This document shows positions 1 to 5,700 of a DNA stretch of 5,700 nt, piece after piece. Source of the DNA: a bacterium. GTDB taxonomy: Bacteria; Verrucomicrobiota; Verrucomicrobiia; Chthoniobacterales; Terrimicrobiaceae. The DNA lies in assembly GCA_009920585.1 (NCBI GenBank), contig RFZT01000167.1:1-5700 (forward strand). Direction: 5' to 3'. Both the position numbers and the translations under genes were made by a program. The notes beneath the pieces are model-generated. The model saw only the letters and a list, made by a program, of their open reading frames with translations. It did not search any database and was not told the origin of the DNA. How positions within the stretch are numbered: position 1 is the first letter of the stretch; each line of letters starts with the position of its first letter.

Positions 1-1295
1 AGCTTCCCTTGGCCCTTGGAATGGATGTTTACGGCAACACGATCATCGGAGATCTCTCCAAAATGCCCCATCTTCTTGTCGCTGGAACAACGGGCAGCGG
101 AAAGAGTGTTTGCATCAACTCGATCATCGCCAGTCTTCTATTCCGGTATTCTCCCGATCAACTGCAGTTCATCATGATCGATCCGAAAGTGGTGGAGATG
201 CAGATCTACAACTCCCTCCCCCACCTCATCACCCCTGTCGTCACGGACCCAAAGAAAGTGCTGCTAGCTTTGCGTTGGGTGGTGGACGAAATGGAGCGCC
301 GGTATCGTATTTTCGCCAAGTGCAAAGTGAAAAACATCGGCGCTTTCAACGAACGCCCGCTCCCGAAATCTCAAAAAGAACTCGATGCCGAACAGTCCGC
401 AGCCAACGCTTTGATCTCCGCTTCCGATGAGAATGTGGGCGTTGTTCCATCAGAACAAGATGAGGAACCCTCTCTGACCCCTCTCGATGAAGCCTCCGAT
501 GTGCCGTTCCCCATGGAAGAAGATCCCATTATCTCCGAAGAGACATTCCCAGAAGATTCCGACGAGGATGAGGAACCGGTGGCCCCACCAATTCGTGTGC
601 CGCGCGACGCGGACGAACTTATTATACCCGACAGAATGTCGTTTATCGTGGTCATCATCGATGAGTTGGCAGACCTCATGCAGACCGCGCCTGCGGATGT
701 CGAAAGCGCGATCGCCCGCATCACCCAGATGGCCCGAGCTGCCGGCATTCACATGATCGTGGCCACACAGACCCCTCGTGCAGACGTGGTCACCGGCATC
801 ATCAAGGCGAATATTCCCAGCCGTATCGCATTCCAAGTCGCCTCCAAAATCGACAGCCGAGTCATCCTTGATGAAAACGGCGCCGAGAAGCTGCTCGGCC
901 AAGGTGATATGCTCTACCTCCCGCCCGGCACGTCGAAATACACCCGGGCTCAGGGCGTCCTCGTTACCGAAGAAGAAATCCACCGCATTGTGGAATTTGT
1001 TTCCAATCAGGCGCAGCCGAGGTTCGATTCCGGAATCCATGAGAAGCTCACCAGTTCCGCCATTGCCGACGAGGAAGTGAGCGATCAGGATGAGGAATTG
1101 GTCACCAAATGCCTCGAAATTATCGCTCAAGAAAACCGCGCTTCGACGTCCATGCTCCAACGTCGGTTGAAATTAGGCTATACACGGGCCGCCCGTGTGA
1201 TGGATATATTGGAAAGCCGCGGAGTGGTCGGCCCTAAAGACGGAGCGAAAGACCGGGAAATTCTGGTCGATCTCAACGAGGAGGGAGCATTTTGA
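1..1295 (+). CDS. ftsK: DNA translocase FtsK/SpoIIIE, C-terminal motor and gamma domain (5' partial)
   Basis: FtsK is a hexameric, ATP-driven double-stranded DNA pump that clears and aligns chromosome termini at the division septum. The frame is open to the left edge (Leu-Pro precede the TTG at 9), so that TTG is an internal Leu codon; the membrane and linker regions lie outside the window. Numbering from the TTG, Walker A is GTTGSGKS at 26-33, an IDPK motif sits at 57-60, and Walker B is IVVIIDE ending at D218-E219. The conserved ARAAGIH, KANIPSRIAF and LLGQGDMLY blocks follow. Residues about 361-428 are the gamma winged-helix domain, which in known FtsK reads polar sequences such as KOPS and contacts XerD (motif LGYTRAARVMDILESRGVVG). 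Oddities are a long acidic insertion at about 115-208 and ATQTPRAD where most FtsK proteins have ATQRPSVD. The stop overlaps the next gene by 4 bp. The family call is secure. Confidence 0.96.
   Translation, partial: LPLALGMDVYGNTIIGDLSKMPHLLVAGTTGSGKSVCINSIIASLLFRYSPDQLQFIMIDPKVVEMQIYNSLPHLITPVVTDPKKVLLALRWVVDEMERRYRIFAKCKVKNIGAFNERPLPKSQKELDAEQSAANALISASDENVGVVPSEQDEEPSLTPLDEASDVPFPMEEDPIISEETFPEDSDEDEEPVAPPIRVPRDADELIIPDRMSFIVVIIDELADLMQTAPADVESAIARITQMARAAGIHMIVATQTPRADVVTGIIKANIPSRIAFQVASKIDSRVILDENGAEKLLGQGDMLYLPPGTSKYTRAQGVLVTEEEIHRIVEFVSNQAQPRFDSGIHEKLTSSAIADEEVSDQDEELVTKCLEIIAQENRASTSMLQRRLKLGYTRAARVMDILESRGVVGPKDGAKDREILVDLNEEGAF
1279..1284 (+). promoter_or_regulatory. Perfect Shine-Dalgarno (AGGAGG) for the RodZ-like gene
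   Basis: AGGAGG lies inside the last ftsK codons, 7 nt before a TTG that starts the downstream frame. It decides the start of that gene: TTG at 1292 overlaps the ftsK stop as TTGA. A perfect ribosome site combined with a weak start codon and stop/start overlap suggests translational coupling to ftsK. Confidence 0.7.
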
Positions 1296-2002
1296 AAAAA
1301 CAAGACATTCATCATGAGGGGGAATTTTTTATAGGCGCACGGCTTTCCGCGAAGCGCACCAAGCTCGGTATCCCCATTGAGAAAGCCGCGAAGGACAACC
1401 GTCTCTCACTAGATCGCCTCCGAGCGCTCGAAACAGATGATTTTTCCGGATTCGCCCACCCGACCTATGCCCGTCTTTTTCTTCTCGATTACGCGACCTA
1501 CCTTCGCGTCCCACACGAGGATATTCGCGATTATCTCCCCGGCTCGAAAGGGCTCGGACACGATGAGAATAAATACCTCGAAGTTCTCATTGCGAACAAC
1601 GGCTTCCTAAAAGGCGAGCAATTCAAGTCCGCTCGCCGCCTGATGTTTGCTGGAGGCGCCGCTGTTGCAGTGCTGCTGCTCATTGTCATTGGCATCTATT
1701 CGTGGAGAACGTGGAAAAAATTTGAGCGGGTTAAGCCTCCCACTCGACCAACCGCGACAGCCAAACCAACTCCCGCAACAACCCCTCGCCCTATTGTGGT
1801 AGCCACGCCTGCTCCTGCTCCAACGCCGGCAGCGACACCATTTCGCCTGACCCCACACGCTCCGCCCGAGCAAGTGGTCGTTGTCACCGAGTCCACATTG
1901 CCTCCCGCTCCGACCCCTTCATCCGCGGCGTCACCCACGCCTTTCACTATTCCTCCCTTCAAGCCCGCACCGCGTCCCGCTATCCCTCCGAAACGTCCGT
2001 AA
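1292..2002 (+). CDS. RodZ-like helix-turn-helix, single-pass membrane protein
   Basis: This is a 236-residue protein with RodZ-type architecture. Residues about 15-73 form the Cro/RodZ-like helix-turn-helix (HTH_25 type): GARLSAKRTKLGI, then LRALETDDFSGF and HPTYARLFLLDYATYL, the family's usual 'P-x-YAR-x-F' segment. A membrane helix spans about 118-138, preceded by Arg-Arg and followed by basic residues, which predicts a cytoplasmic N terminus. The rest, about 145-236, is Pro/Thr/Ala-rich and low-complexity. I do not see the folded C-terminal domain (DUF4115) found in many RodZ proteins. In model bacteria RodZ links MreB filaments to the elongation machinery; that role here is inferred. The start is TTG, chosen because of the AGGAGG 7 nt upstream. 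The gene overlaps ftsK by 4 bp and rimO by 1 bp, so all three are probably co-transcribed. It could instead be a membrane-bound regulator unrelated to MreB. Confidence 0.85.
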   Translation: MKKQDIHHEGEFFIGARLSAKRTKLGIPIEKAAKDNRLSLDRLRALETDDFSGFAHPTYARLFLLDYATYLRVPHEDIRDYLPGSKGLGHDENKYLEVLIANNGFLKGEQFKSARRLMFAGGAAVAVLLLIVIGIYSWRTWKKFERVKPPTRPTATAKPTPATTPRPIVVATPAPAPTPAATPFRLTPHAPPEQVVVVTESTLPPAPTPSSAASPTPFTIPPFKPAPRPAIPPKRP

Positions 2003-3390
2003 TGAATTCACCCGCCACAAAAGGTACCCCAAAAAAAGTAGGAATGATCAGCTTGGGGTGCGCCAAGAACCTGGTTGATGCTGAGATCATGCTCGGATCA
2101 GCGAAGGCCGAGGGATTTGAAGTCACGGCCGATCCCACCGAGGCAGACCTCCTCATCGTCAACACTTGTGGGTTTATTGATTCCGCGAAGCAGGAGTCGA
2201 TCGATGCGATTCTTGAAGCCAATCGCCAGCGCAATGAAGGCAATCGTCCGGATGCGAAGATCGTGGTGAGCGGTTGCCTTTCCCAGCGCTTCTCCACCGA
2301 CCTCGCCAGCGAACTCCCCGAGGTGGATGCCTTCATCGGGCTCGACCAAGTCGCCGAAGCCGGCACCATTTTCCGCCGAGTCCTGAGTGAGGACAAAACC
2401 AGCACGCTTAATCTGGTGACGCCAAAGTCCCGCTACATACCGGATTTTTCTACCCCTCGATTTCGCCTCACACCGAACCACTCGGTCTATGTCAAAATCG
2501 CAGAAGGCTGCAACCACCCGTGTAGTTTTTGCGTGATCCCTCAGATGCGCGGTCGCCATCGCAGCCGCTCGTTGGACTCGGTTGTTCGCGAGATTCGCGG
2601 GCTCGTTGCTGAGGGCGTGAAGGAGATCAACCTTATCAGCCAAGATACGACCTACTACGGCATGGATCTTTGGGAACAAAAGGCTGGGCCCCGTCAGCCG
2701 GTTGATCCCGCCCGTGGCACTTCACTCGTTCATCTTCTCGATGAGATCGGGGAGATTGGCGGCGAGTTCTGGGTGCGACTTCTCTACACCCACCCCGCTC
2801 ACTGGAGCGACGACCTGATCACCGCGATTGCTCGCAATCCTCACACGGCCCGCTACGTGGATATGCCCCTCCAGCACATCCATGCGGAAATGCTCACGCT
2901 CATGCGCCGAGAGACTTCCCGCGAGCACATCGAAAACCTGATCGGCCGCATCCGCGCCGGCATTCCAGGCATCGGGCTTCGCACAACTTTCATCGTTGGT
3001 TTTCCCGGCGAGACAGAGGAACACTTCCAGTCACTCTTGGAGTTCATTGAAACTGTCCGCTTCGAGCGCCTCGGCGTATTCAACTACTCCCAAGAGGAAG
3101 GTTCCCGCGCTGCGAAGATGGAAAACCAAGTGCCCACACGCACCAAAAATCGGCGTTACCGCGAGGCCATGAAGCTGCAACAAAAAATCGCCCGTGAAAT
3201 GGCTGAGTCTCGTACAGGACAAACCCTACGCGTTCTTGTGGAGCAACCGAATATCGGCCGCACCGAACATGACGCACCCGACGTGGATTGCCGGGTCATT
3301 CTCACGCAACCCGCCACAGTGGGCGAATTCGTGAACGTGAAAGTCCTAGGCGCACAGACCTACGATCTCGTCGCCGAACCCGTCGCGTAG
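2002..3390 (+). CDS. rimO: Ribosomal protein uS12 (S12) methylthiotransferase RimO
   Basis: This is a radical-SAM enzyme with two iron-sulfur clusters that adds a methylthio group to the conserved Asp of ribosomal protein uS12. It has 462 residues, slightly longer than E. coli RimO (about 441). The N-terminal methylthiotransferase domain carries the auxiliary-cluster cysteines C20 (SLGCAKN), C56 (NTCGF) and C92 (SGCLSQR). The radical-SAM motif is C170-x3-C174-x2-C177 in EGCNHPCSFC, followed by IPQMRGRHRSR. The core includes DMPLQHI and FIVGFPGET. A TRAM domain fills about 397-462, with GRTEHDAPDVD, which favours RimO over the tRNA enzyme MiaB. An extra segment of about 16 residues lies at 224-239. 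ATG at 2002 overlaps the previous stop (TAATG) and has no clear Shine-Dalgarno, suggesting coupling. A second in-frame ATG at 2044 would remove the first strand leading to C20, so I rejected it. Confidence 0.97.
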   Translation: MNSPATKGTPKKVGMISLGCAKNLVDAEIMLGSAKAEGFEVTADPTEADLLIVNTCGFIDSAKQESIDAILEANRQRNEGNRPDAKIVVSGCLSQRFSTDLASELPEVDAFIGLDQVAEAGTIFRRVLSEDKTSTLNLVTPKSRYIPDFSTPRFRLTPNHSVYVKIAEGCNHPCSFCVIPQMRGRHRSRSLDSVVREIRGLVAEGVKEINLISQDTTYYGMDLWEQKAGPRQPVDPARGTSLVHLLDEIGEIGGEFWVRLLYTHPAHWSDDLITAIARNPHTARYVDMPLQHIHAEMLTLMRRETSREHIENLIGRIRAGIPGIGLRTTFIVGFPGETEEHFQSLLEFIETVRFERLGVFNYSQEEGSRAAKMENQVPTRTKNRRYREAMKLQQKIAREMAESRTGQTLRVLVEQPNIGRTEHDAPDVDCRVILTQPATVGEFVNVKVLGAQTYDLVAEPVA

Positions 3391-3406
3391 TCTTTACTCC
3401 GCGCGG

Positions 3407-3428
3407 GTCGATCCGACTTTTAATCGAC
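3407..3428. terminator. Weak inverted repeat between convergent genes, possible terminator
   Basis: Only 29 bp separate the rimO stop from the opposing bactofilin stop. Two small alternative hairpins exist. One is GTCG-ATC-CGAC (3407-3417) followed by TTTT, a 4-bp stem with a short T run for the + strand. The other is GTCGAT paired with ATCGAC (3407-3412 and 3423-3428) around a 10-nt loop, reaching into the end of the opposing gene. Both are weaker than a typical intrinsic terminator, so this is tentative. Confidence 0.2.
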
Positions 3429-4196
3429 TAGGTCTTCTTCCAAAGGCGCTGCATTTTCCACTGCGGGCGCTTCTGTGGTAGCTGCACCAGCGGACGGAGG
3501 CGATATGCGACAATCTCCGACATAGATCCCGCCTTTTTCCACGACCAGGGAAGGAGCTTGCACTGGCCCCTCCAGTCGCCCCCCTTTGATAACCTTGACG
3601 ACGCCTCGGCACTGAATGCGGCCGCGAAAAATGCCCTCGATGGAAACGCTGTCAGCATCCACAAGCTGGGAACAATCGATGACCGCCTTCCGATCGATGA
3701 CAAAAGATCCTGCTGTGATGCGACCGGTACAGGTTTTTTGCATCGAAAGCCGAGCTTCCCCCTCGCAGCGCAGATGCCCATGGAACGGGCCCTCAATGCG
3801 CGCAGATCCACATATGATCCAAGGATTGCTGACAGAGCCTTTGGCAGTGATCCTCAAGTGCCCGCGCGTGTCAATCGAACGCGAAGCATGGGCGGTGATA
3901 TTCACATCGATCAATTCGATAGGAGCATAGCAACCCGGGCAGATCGTGCTCTGCGCTTTGGGCGATACCTGGTGGGTGCGACCGCATTTTAGACAGTGCA
4001 CAGGCTTGCCAGTTTCGTGCTTCCTTCCCGCCAGGGACTGACTTCCGCTCGACGCATCTAAGCCTTCCGTGGAATCGGAGGCTTTGTAGTGGGCGCCGCA
4101 GGAACGGCAGTTTGTTGAAACGAGGTGGGGAGGCTCAAGCTGCACAAAACCGCAGGCCGGACACCGGAATGGTGACTTCGGCGGAGGGGTGGGCAT
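3420..4196 (-). CDS. Bactofilin-domain protein with two N-terminal zinc ribbons
   Basis: This 258-residue protein joins two zinc ribbons to a bactofilin (polymer-forming cytoskeletal, DUF583-type) domain. Ribbon 1 uses C12, C15, C30 and C33; ribbon 2 uses C68, C71, C86 and C89. Both are CxxC-x14-CxxC, so they look like a duplicated module. A Ser/Gly-rich linker of about 34 residues separates them. Residues about 98-232 show the short repeating hydrophobic/Gly pattern of a right-handed beta-helix (GSARIEGPFHGHL, VSIEGIFRGRI, GGRLEGPVQA), which in known bactofilins self-assembles without nucleotide. The C-terminal tail (about 233-258) is Ala/Pro/Glu-rich and acidic. Six further cysteines lie within the beta-helix. 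The ATG at 4196 is 6 bp after the stop of the upstream bactofilin; AAGG overlapping that stop is a weak ribosome site. The two genes are almost certainly co-transcribed and may co-assemble. The ribbons' function (protein contact, nucleic-acid binding or structural metal) cannot be told from sequence. Confidence 0.86.
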   Translation of the reverse strand: MPTPPPKSPFRCPACGFVQLEPPHLVSTNCRSCGAHYKASDSTEGLDASSGSQSLAGRKHETGKPVHCLKCGRTHQVSPKAQSTICPGCYAPIELIDVNITAHASRSIDTRGHLRITAKGSVSNPWIICGSARIEGPFHGHLRCEGEARLSMQKTCTGRITAGSFVIDRKAVIDCSQLVDADSVSIEGIFRGRIQCRGVVKVIKGGRLEGPVQAPSLVVEKGGIYVGDCRISPPSAGAATTEAPAVENAAPLEEDLVD

Positions 4197-4202
4197 GAGG
4201 CC

Positions 4203-4619
4203 TTAAGCCGCGTTTTCGTTGACTTGGGATGAGGCAGACGAACGGGTGAAGGAAGCCGTTTTTGTCGGAGTCACTTCAGAATGCCCGATGAAGGTCGCGC
4301 CCTCTTCGATGATGATACGCATGGCCTTCAGGTCGCCAAGAAGTTCGGCATTGGATTTGAGTTCGCAACGCTCTTGGACAGTCACGTTGCCGTTCACTGT
4401 GCCGTGGATCGTAACGGACTTCGTGCGAACCTCACCTTTCACAACCGCGTTTTTTCCAAGGATGAGCGTACCTTCAGAGATGATCTCGCCTTCAAGCTTG
4501 CCGTCGAAAATGAGTTCGGTCTCGAACTTGAGAGTACCAGTCAATTCCACATCACTGGTGAGAATGTTTTTAGAAGTGGAGGGTTCGGAGACGAGCGAGG
4601 TGATATTGTTGAGGTTCAT
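4203..4619 (-). CDS. Bactofilin (polymer-forming cytoskeletal protein)
   Basis: This 138-residue protein has the classic bactofilin layout: a short polar N-terminal tail (1-18), a beta-helical core (about 19-117) and a Ser/Thr-rich C-terminal tail. The core shows the diagnostic repeats LIFDGKLEGEI, LILGKNAVVKGEV, TIHGTVNGNV, AELLGDLKAMRIII and EEGATFIGHSEV. Known bactofilins polymerise into membrane-associated filaments or sheets that place cell-wall or stalk enzymes, or support shape and chromosome organisation. No membrane helix or signal peptide is visible. The ATG at 4619 is the only start in its open frame: upstream codons reach a TGA without another ATG, GTG or TTG. No Shine-Dalgarno precedes it. 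The zinc-ribbon bactofilin follows 6 bp after the stop. Family assignment is firm; the cellular role is inferred. Confidence 0.94.
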   Translation of the reverse strand: MNLNNITSLVSEPSTSKNILTSDVELTGTLKFETELIFDGKLEGEIISEGTLILGKNAVVKGEVRTKSVTIHGTVNGNVTVQERCELKSNAELLGDLKAMRIIIEEGATFIGHSEVTPTKTASFTRSSASSQVNENAA

Positions 4620-4631
4620 GATTTCGCTGAA

Positions 4632-4659
4632 ACTACACTTGAGCGTGTCGGCAGGTCAA
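4632..4659 (-). promoter_or_regulatory. Possible sigma70-type promoter for the bactofilin pair
   Basis: On the - strand, TTGACC (4659-4654) resembles a -35 box, and TGTAGT (4637-4632), 16 nt on, matches four of six -10 positions. Transcription would begin near 4625, giving a leader of only about 6 nt, in line with the missing Shine-Dalgarno. The -10 match is modest, so transcription from the upstream aminotransferase gene remains possible. Confidence 0.3.
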
Positions 4660-4680
4660 CAATTGGCCCGCATAAATTAA

Positions 4681-4715
4681 CAAAAAAAACGCAGGGCGGA
4701 CCGGGATGGCTTTTT
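4681..4715 (-). terminator. Possible weak terminator after the aminotransferase gene
   Basis: Just past the aminotransferase stop, the - strand reads CAAAAAGC, 16 bases, then GCG and a run of eight T (4689-4682). The A-tract and GC can pair with GC and the T run with one bulged G, but no strong GC stem is visible. It could separate the aminotransferase from the bactofilin pair. The T run is clear; the hairpin is doubtful. Confidence 0.22.
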
Positions 4716-4719
4716 GGGG

Positions 4720-5700
4720 TCAGGCGAGGGCCGCACGAACAGCCGCAACGACCCGATCTTGGTCAGATTCGCTTAAAAACGGATTGAGCGGCAGACTGAT
4801 CACTTCGAGCGCCGCGGACTCGGATACCGGGAAGTCGCCGTATTGGTATCCGAGCGGAGCAAAGACGGGTTGCTCGTGGAGGCATTTCGGATAATAGACC
4901 GCCGAGGGGATTCCCTCCGCCTTGAGCTTTTCTGCAAAAGCATCCCGATTCGGCACGCGCAGGGTGTATTGAGCGTAAACGTGTGTGTTTCCATCCCGGA
5001 TTTGCGGGGTCTCACAAACATCCCTCAATAATTCGGTGTAGCGGGCCCCGATGCGATGGCGAGCGAGGACTTCCTCGTCATAGCCAAGCCATTTTCCGAG
5101 AATCACGGCGGCCTGCATTGTGTCGAAGCGCCCATTCATACCGACGAGATCATGGAAGTGACGATTGATGCCGCCATGCGTGCGAATCGCCTTCATGCGA
5201 ATGGCAAGGTTGTCATCGCTCGTGAAAAGCGCACCCCCATCGCCGTAGCACCCAAGCGGCTTGGCGGGATAAAAACTCGTGCTGGCAATCGTCGTCACAC
5301 CGCAACTTCTGCGTCCATGCTGCGTCGCGCCAAAACTCTGCGCGGCATCCTCGATCACAGGCAGGTTGTATTTTTCCGCAATGGCATTGATGGCGTCATA
5401 ATCGGGCATCTGGCCGAAAAGACTCACCGGCATGAGCGCCTTGGTGGAAGGCGTGATAGCTGCCTCGATTTGGTCCACGGCGATATTGAAATCCAGCGGA
5501 TCAATATCCACAAAGACCGGCTTGGCCCCGACGAGAGCAATAGCTTCGGCGGTGCTGATCCAGGTGAACGGCACGGTGATCACCTCATCGCCCGGACCGA
5601 TCTCCAGCGCCCGAAGAGCGATCTCCAGGCTGTCGGTGCCGCTCGCCACAGTGATGGCGTGTTTGCATCCCACATAAGCTCCCAAAGCCGCCTCCAACTC
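4720..5700 (-). CDS. DegT/DnrJ/EryC1-family sugar aminotransferase, WbpE-like (5' partial)
   Basis: This is a PLP-dependent aminotransferase that puts an amino group on a nucleotide-linked keto sugar for surface polysaccharide. The frame is open to the right edge: codons for Glu then Leu (the TTG at 5697) precede EAALGAYVG. Roughly 35-40 N-terminal residues are therefore missing and the TTG is not the real start. Numbering from the TTG, visible motifs are SGTDSLEIAL (19-28), GPGDEVIT (34-41), FVDIDP (62-67), IEDAAQSFGA (115-124, with D117 for the PLP ring nitrogen and Q120), and SFYPAKPLGCYGDGGAL, with K146 as the expected PLP lysine. The C-terminal part has VYAQYTLRVPNRD and AVYYPKCLHEQP. 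The wording, notably SLFGQMPDYDAINAIAEKY, resembles WbpE/WlbC, which aminate UDP-2-acetamido-3-oxo-glucuronic acid. That substrate is inferred; other 3- or 4-keto sugars are possible. All expected catalytic residues in view are present. Confidence 0.93.
   Translation of the reverse strand, partial: ELEAALGAYVGCKHAITVASGTDSLEIALRALEIGPGDEVITVPFTWISTAEAIALVGAKPVFVDIDPLDFNIAVDQIEAAITPSTKALMPVSLFGQMPDYDAINAIAEKYNLPVIEDAAQSFGATQHGRRSCGVTTIASTSFYPAKPLGCYGDGGALFTSDDNLAIRMKAIRTHGGINRHFHDLVGMNGRFDTMQAAVILGKWLGYDEEVLARHRIGARYTELLRDVCETPQIRDGNTHVYAQYTLRVPNRDAFAEKLKAEGIPSAVYYPKCLHEQPVFAPLGYQYGDFPVSESAALEVISLPLNPFLSESDQDRVVAAVRAALA

Noticed and set aside
450..1160. Long open frame on the - strand opposite ftsK
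   Set aside because: It lies antisense to well-conserved FtsK motor sequence, has no recognisable motif and fits a mirror-frame artefact of codon bias.
1724..1999. Pro/Thr/Ala-rich repetitive stretch considered as a DNA repeat array
   Set aside because: There is no fixed unit length at the DNA level; it is low-complexity protein coding in the RodZ-like tail.
2044..2046. Alternative ATG start for rimO
   Set aside because: The purine stretch before it is only about 1 nt away, and this start would cut off the first beta strand leading to C20.
2098..2679. 193-codon open frame on the - strand opposite rimO
   Set aside because: It is antisense to the conserved RimO cysteine motifs and shows no family resemblance of its own.
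3558..3992. + strand open frame opposite the zinc-ribbon bactofilin
   Set aside because: It is antisense to the beta-helix repeats, with no motif and no upstream signals.
4219..4787. Two overlapping + strand open frames opposite the short bactofilin
   Set aside because: They mirror the bactofilin coding strand and show no domain or ribosome site; the bactofilin on the other strand is unmistakable.
5695..5697. TTG as the true start of the aminotransferase
   Set aside because: The frame continues open to the window edge, and the family needs about 35-40 more N-terminal residues, so this is an internal Leu codon.

Overview
The window looks like ordinary chromosome from a moderately GC-rich bacterium. 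The best guess is the PVC group, most likely Verrucomicrobiota. This rests on remembered family resemblance: the wording of the FtsK motor (ATQTPRAD, LPPGTSK), an extra segment in RimO after YYGMDLW, and the run of an ftsK motor gene, a RodZ-like gene and rimO. No database search was possible. I see no mobile element, CRISPR array, tRNA or rRNA.

Left half, + strand: three tightly packed genes that look like one operon. The 3' part of ftsK (1-1295, cut by the window edge) encodes the DNA-translocase motor and the gamma winged helix. It overlaps by 4 bp (TTGA) a RodZ-like gene (1292-2002) with a cytoplasmic helix-turn-helix, one membrane helix and a Pro/Thr/Ala-rich tail. That gene overlaps rimO (2002-3390) by 1 bp; rimO encodes the radical-SAM enzyme that methylthiolates ribosomal protein uS12.

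Right half, - strand: three genes converge on rimO across a gap of only 29 bp. Read in their own direction they are a sugar aminotransferase of the DegT/DnrJ/EryC1 family, most like WbpE (4720-5700, 5' end off the window), a 100-bp spacer, a classic short bactofilin (4203-4619), and 6 bp later a larger bactofilin with two CxxC-x14-CxxC zinc ribbons at its N terminus (3420-4196).

The genes share a loose theme of cell division, cell shape and envelope: FtsK at the septum, a RodZ-like membrane protein, two bactofilin cytoskeletal proteins, and an enzyme for an amino sugar of surface polysaccharide. A functional link between them is inference from proximity. The most unusual items are the double zinc-ribbon bactofilin and a roughly 90-residue, largely acidic insertion in the FtsK motor just before Walker B. 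I do not see convincing evidence for a wholly new system.
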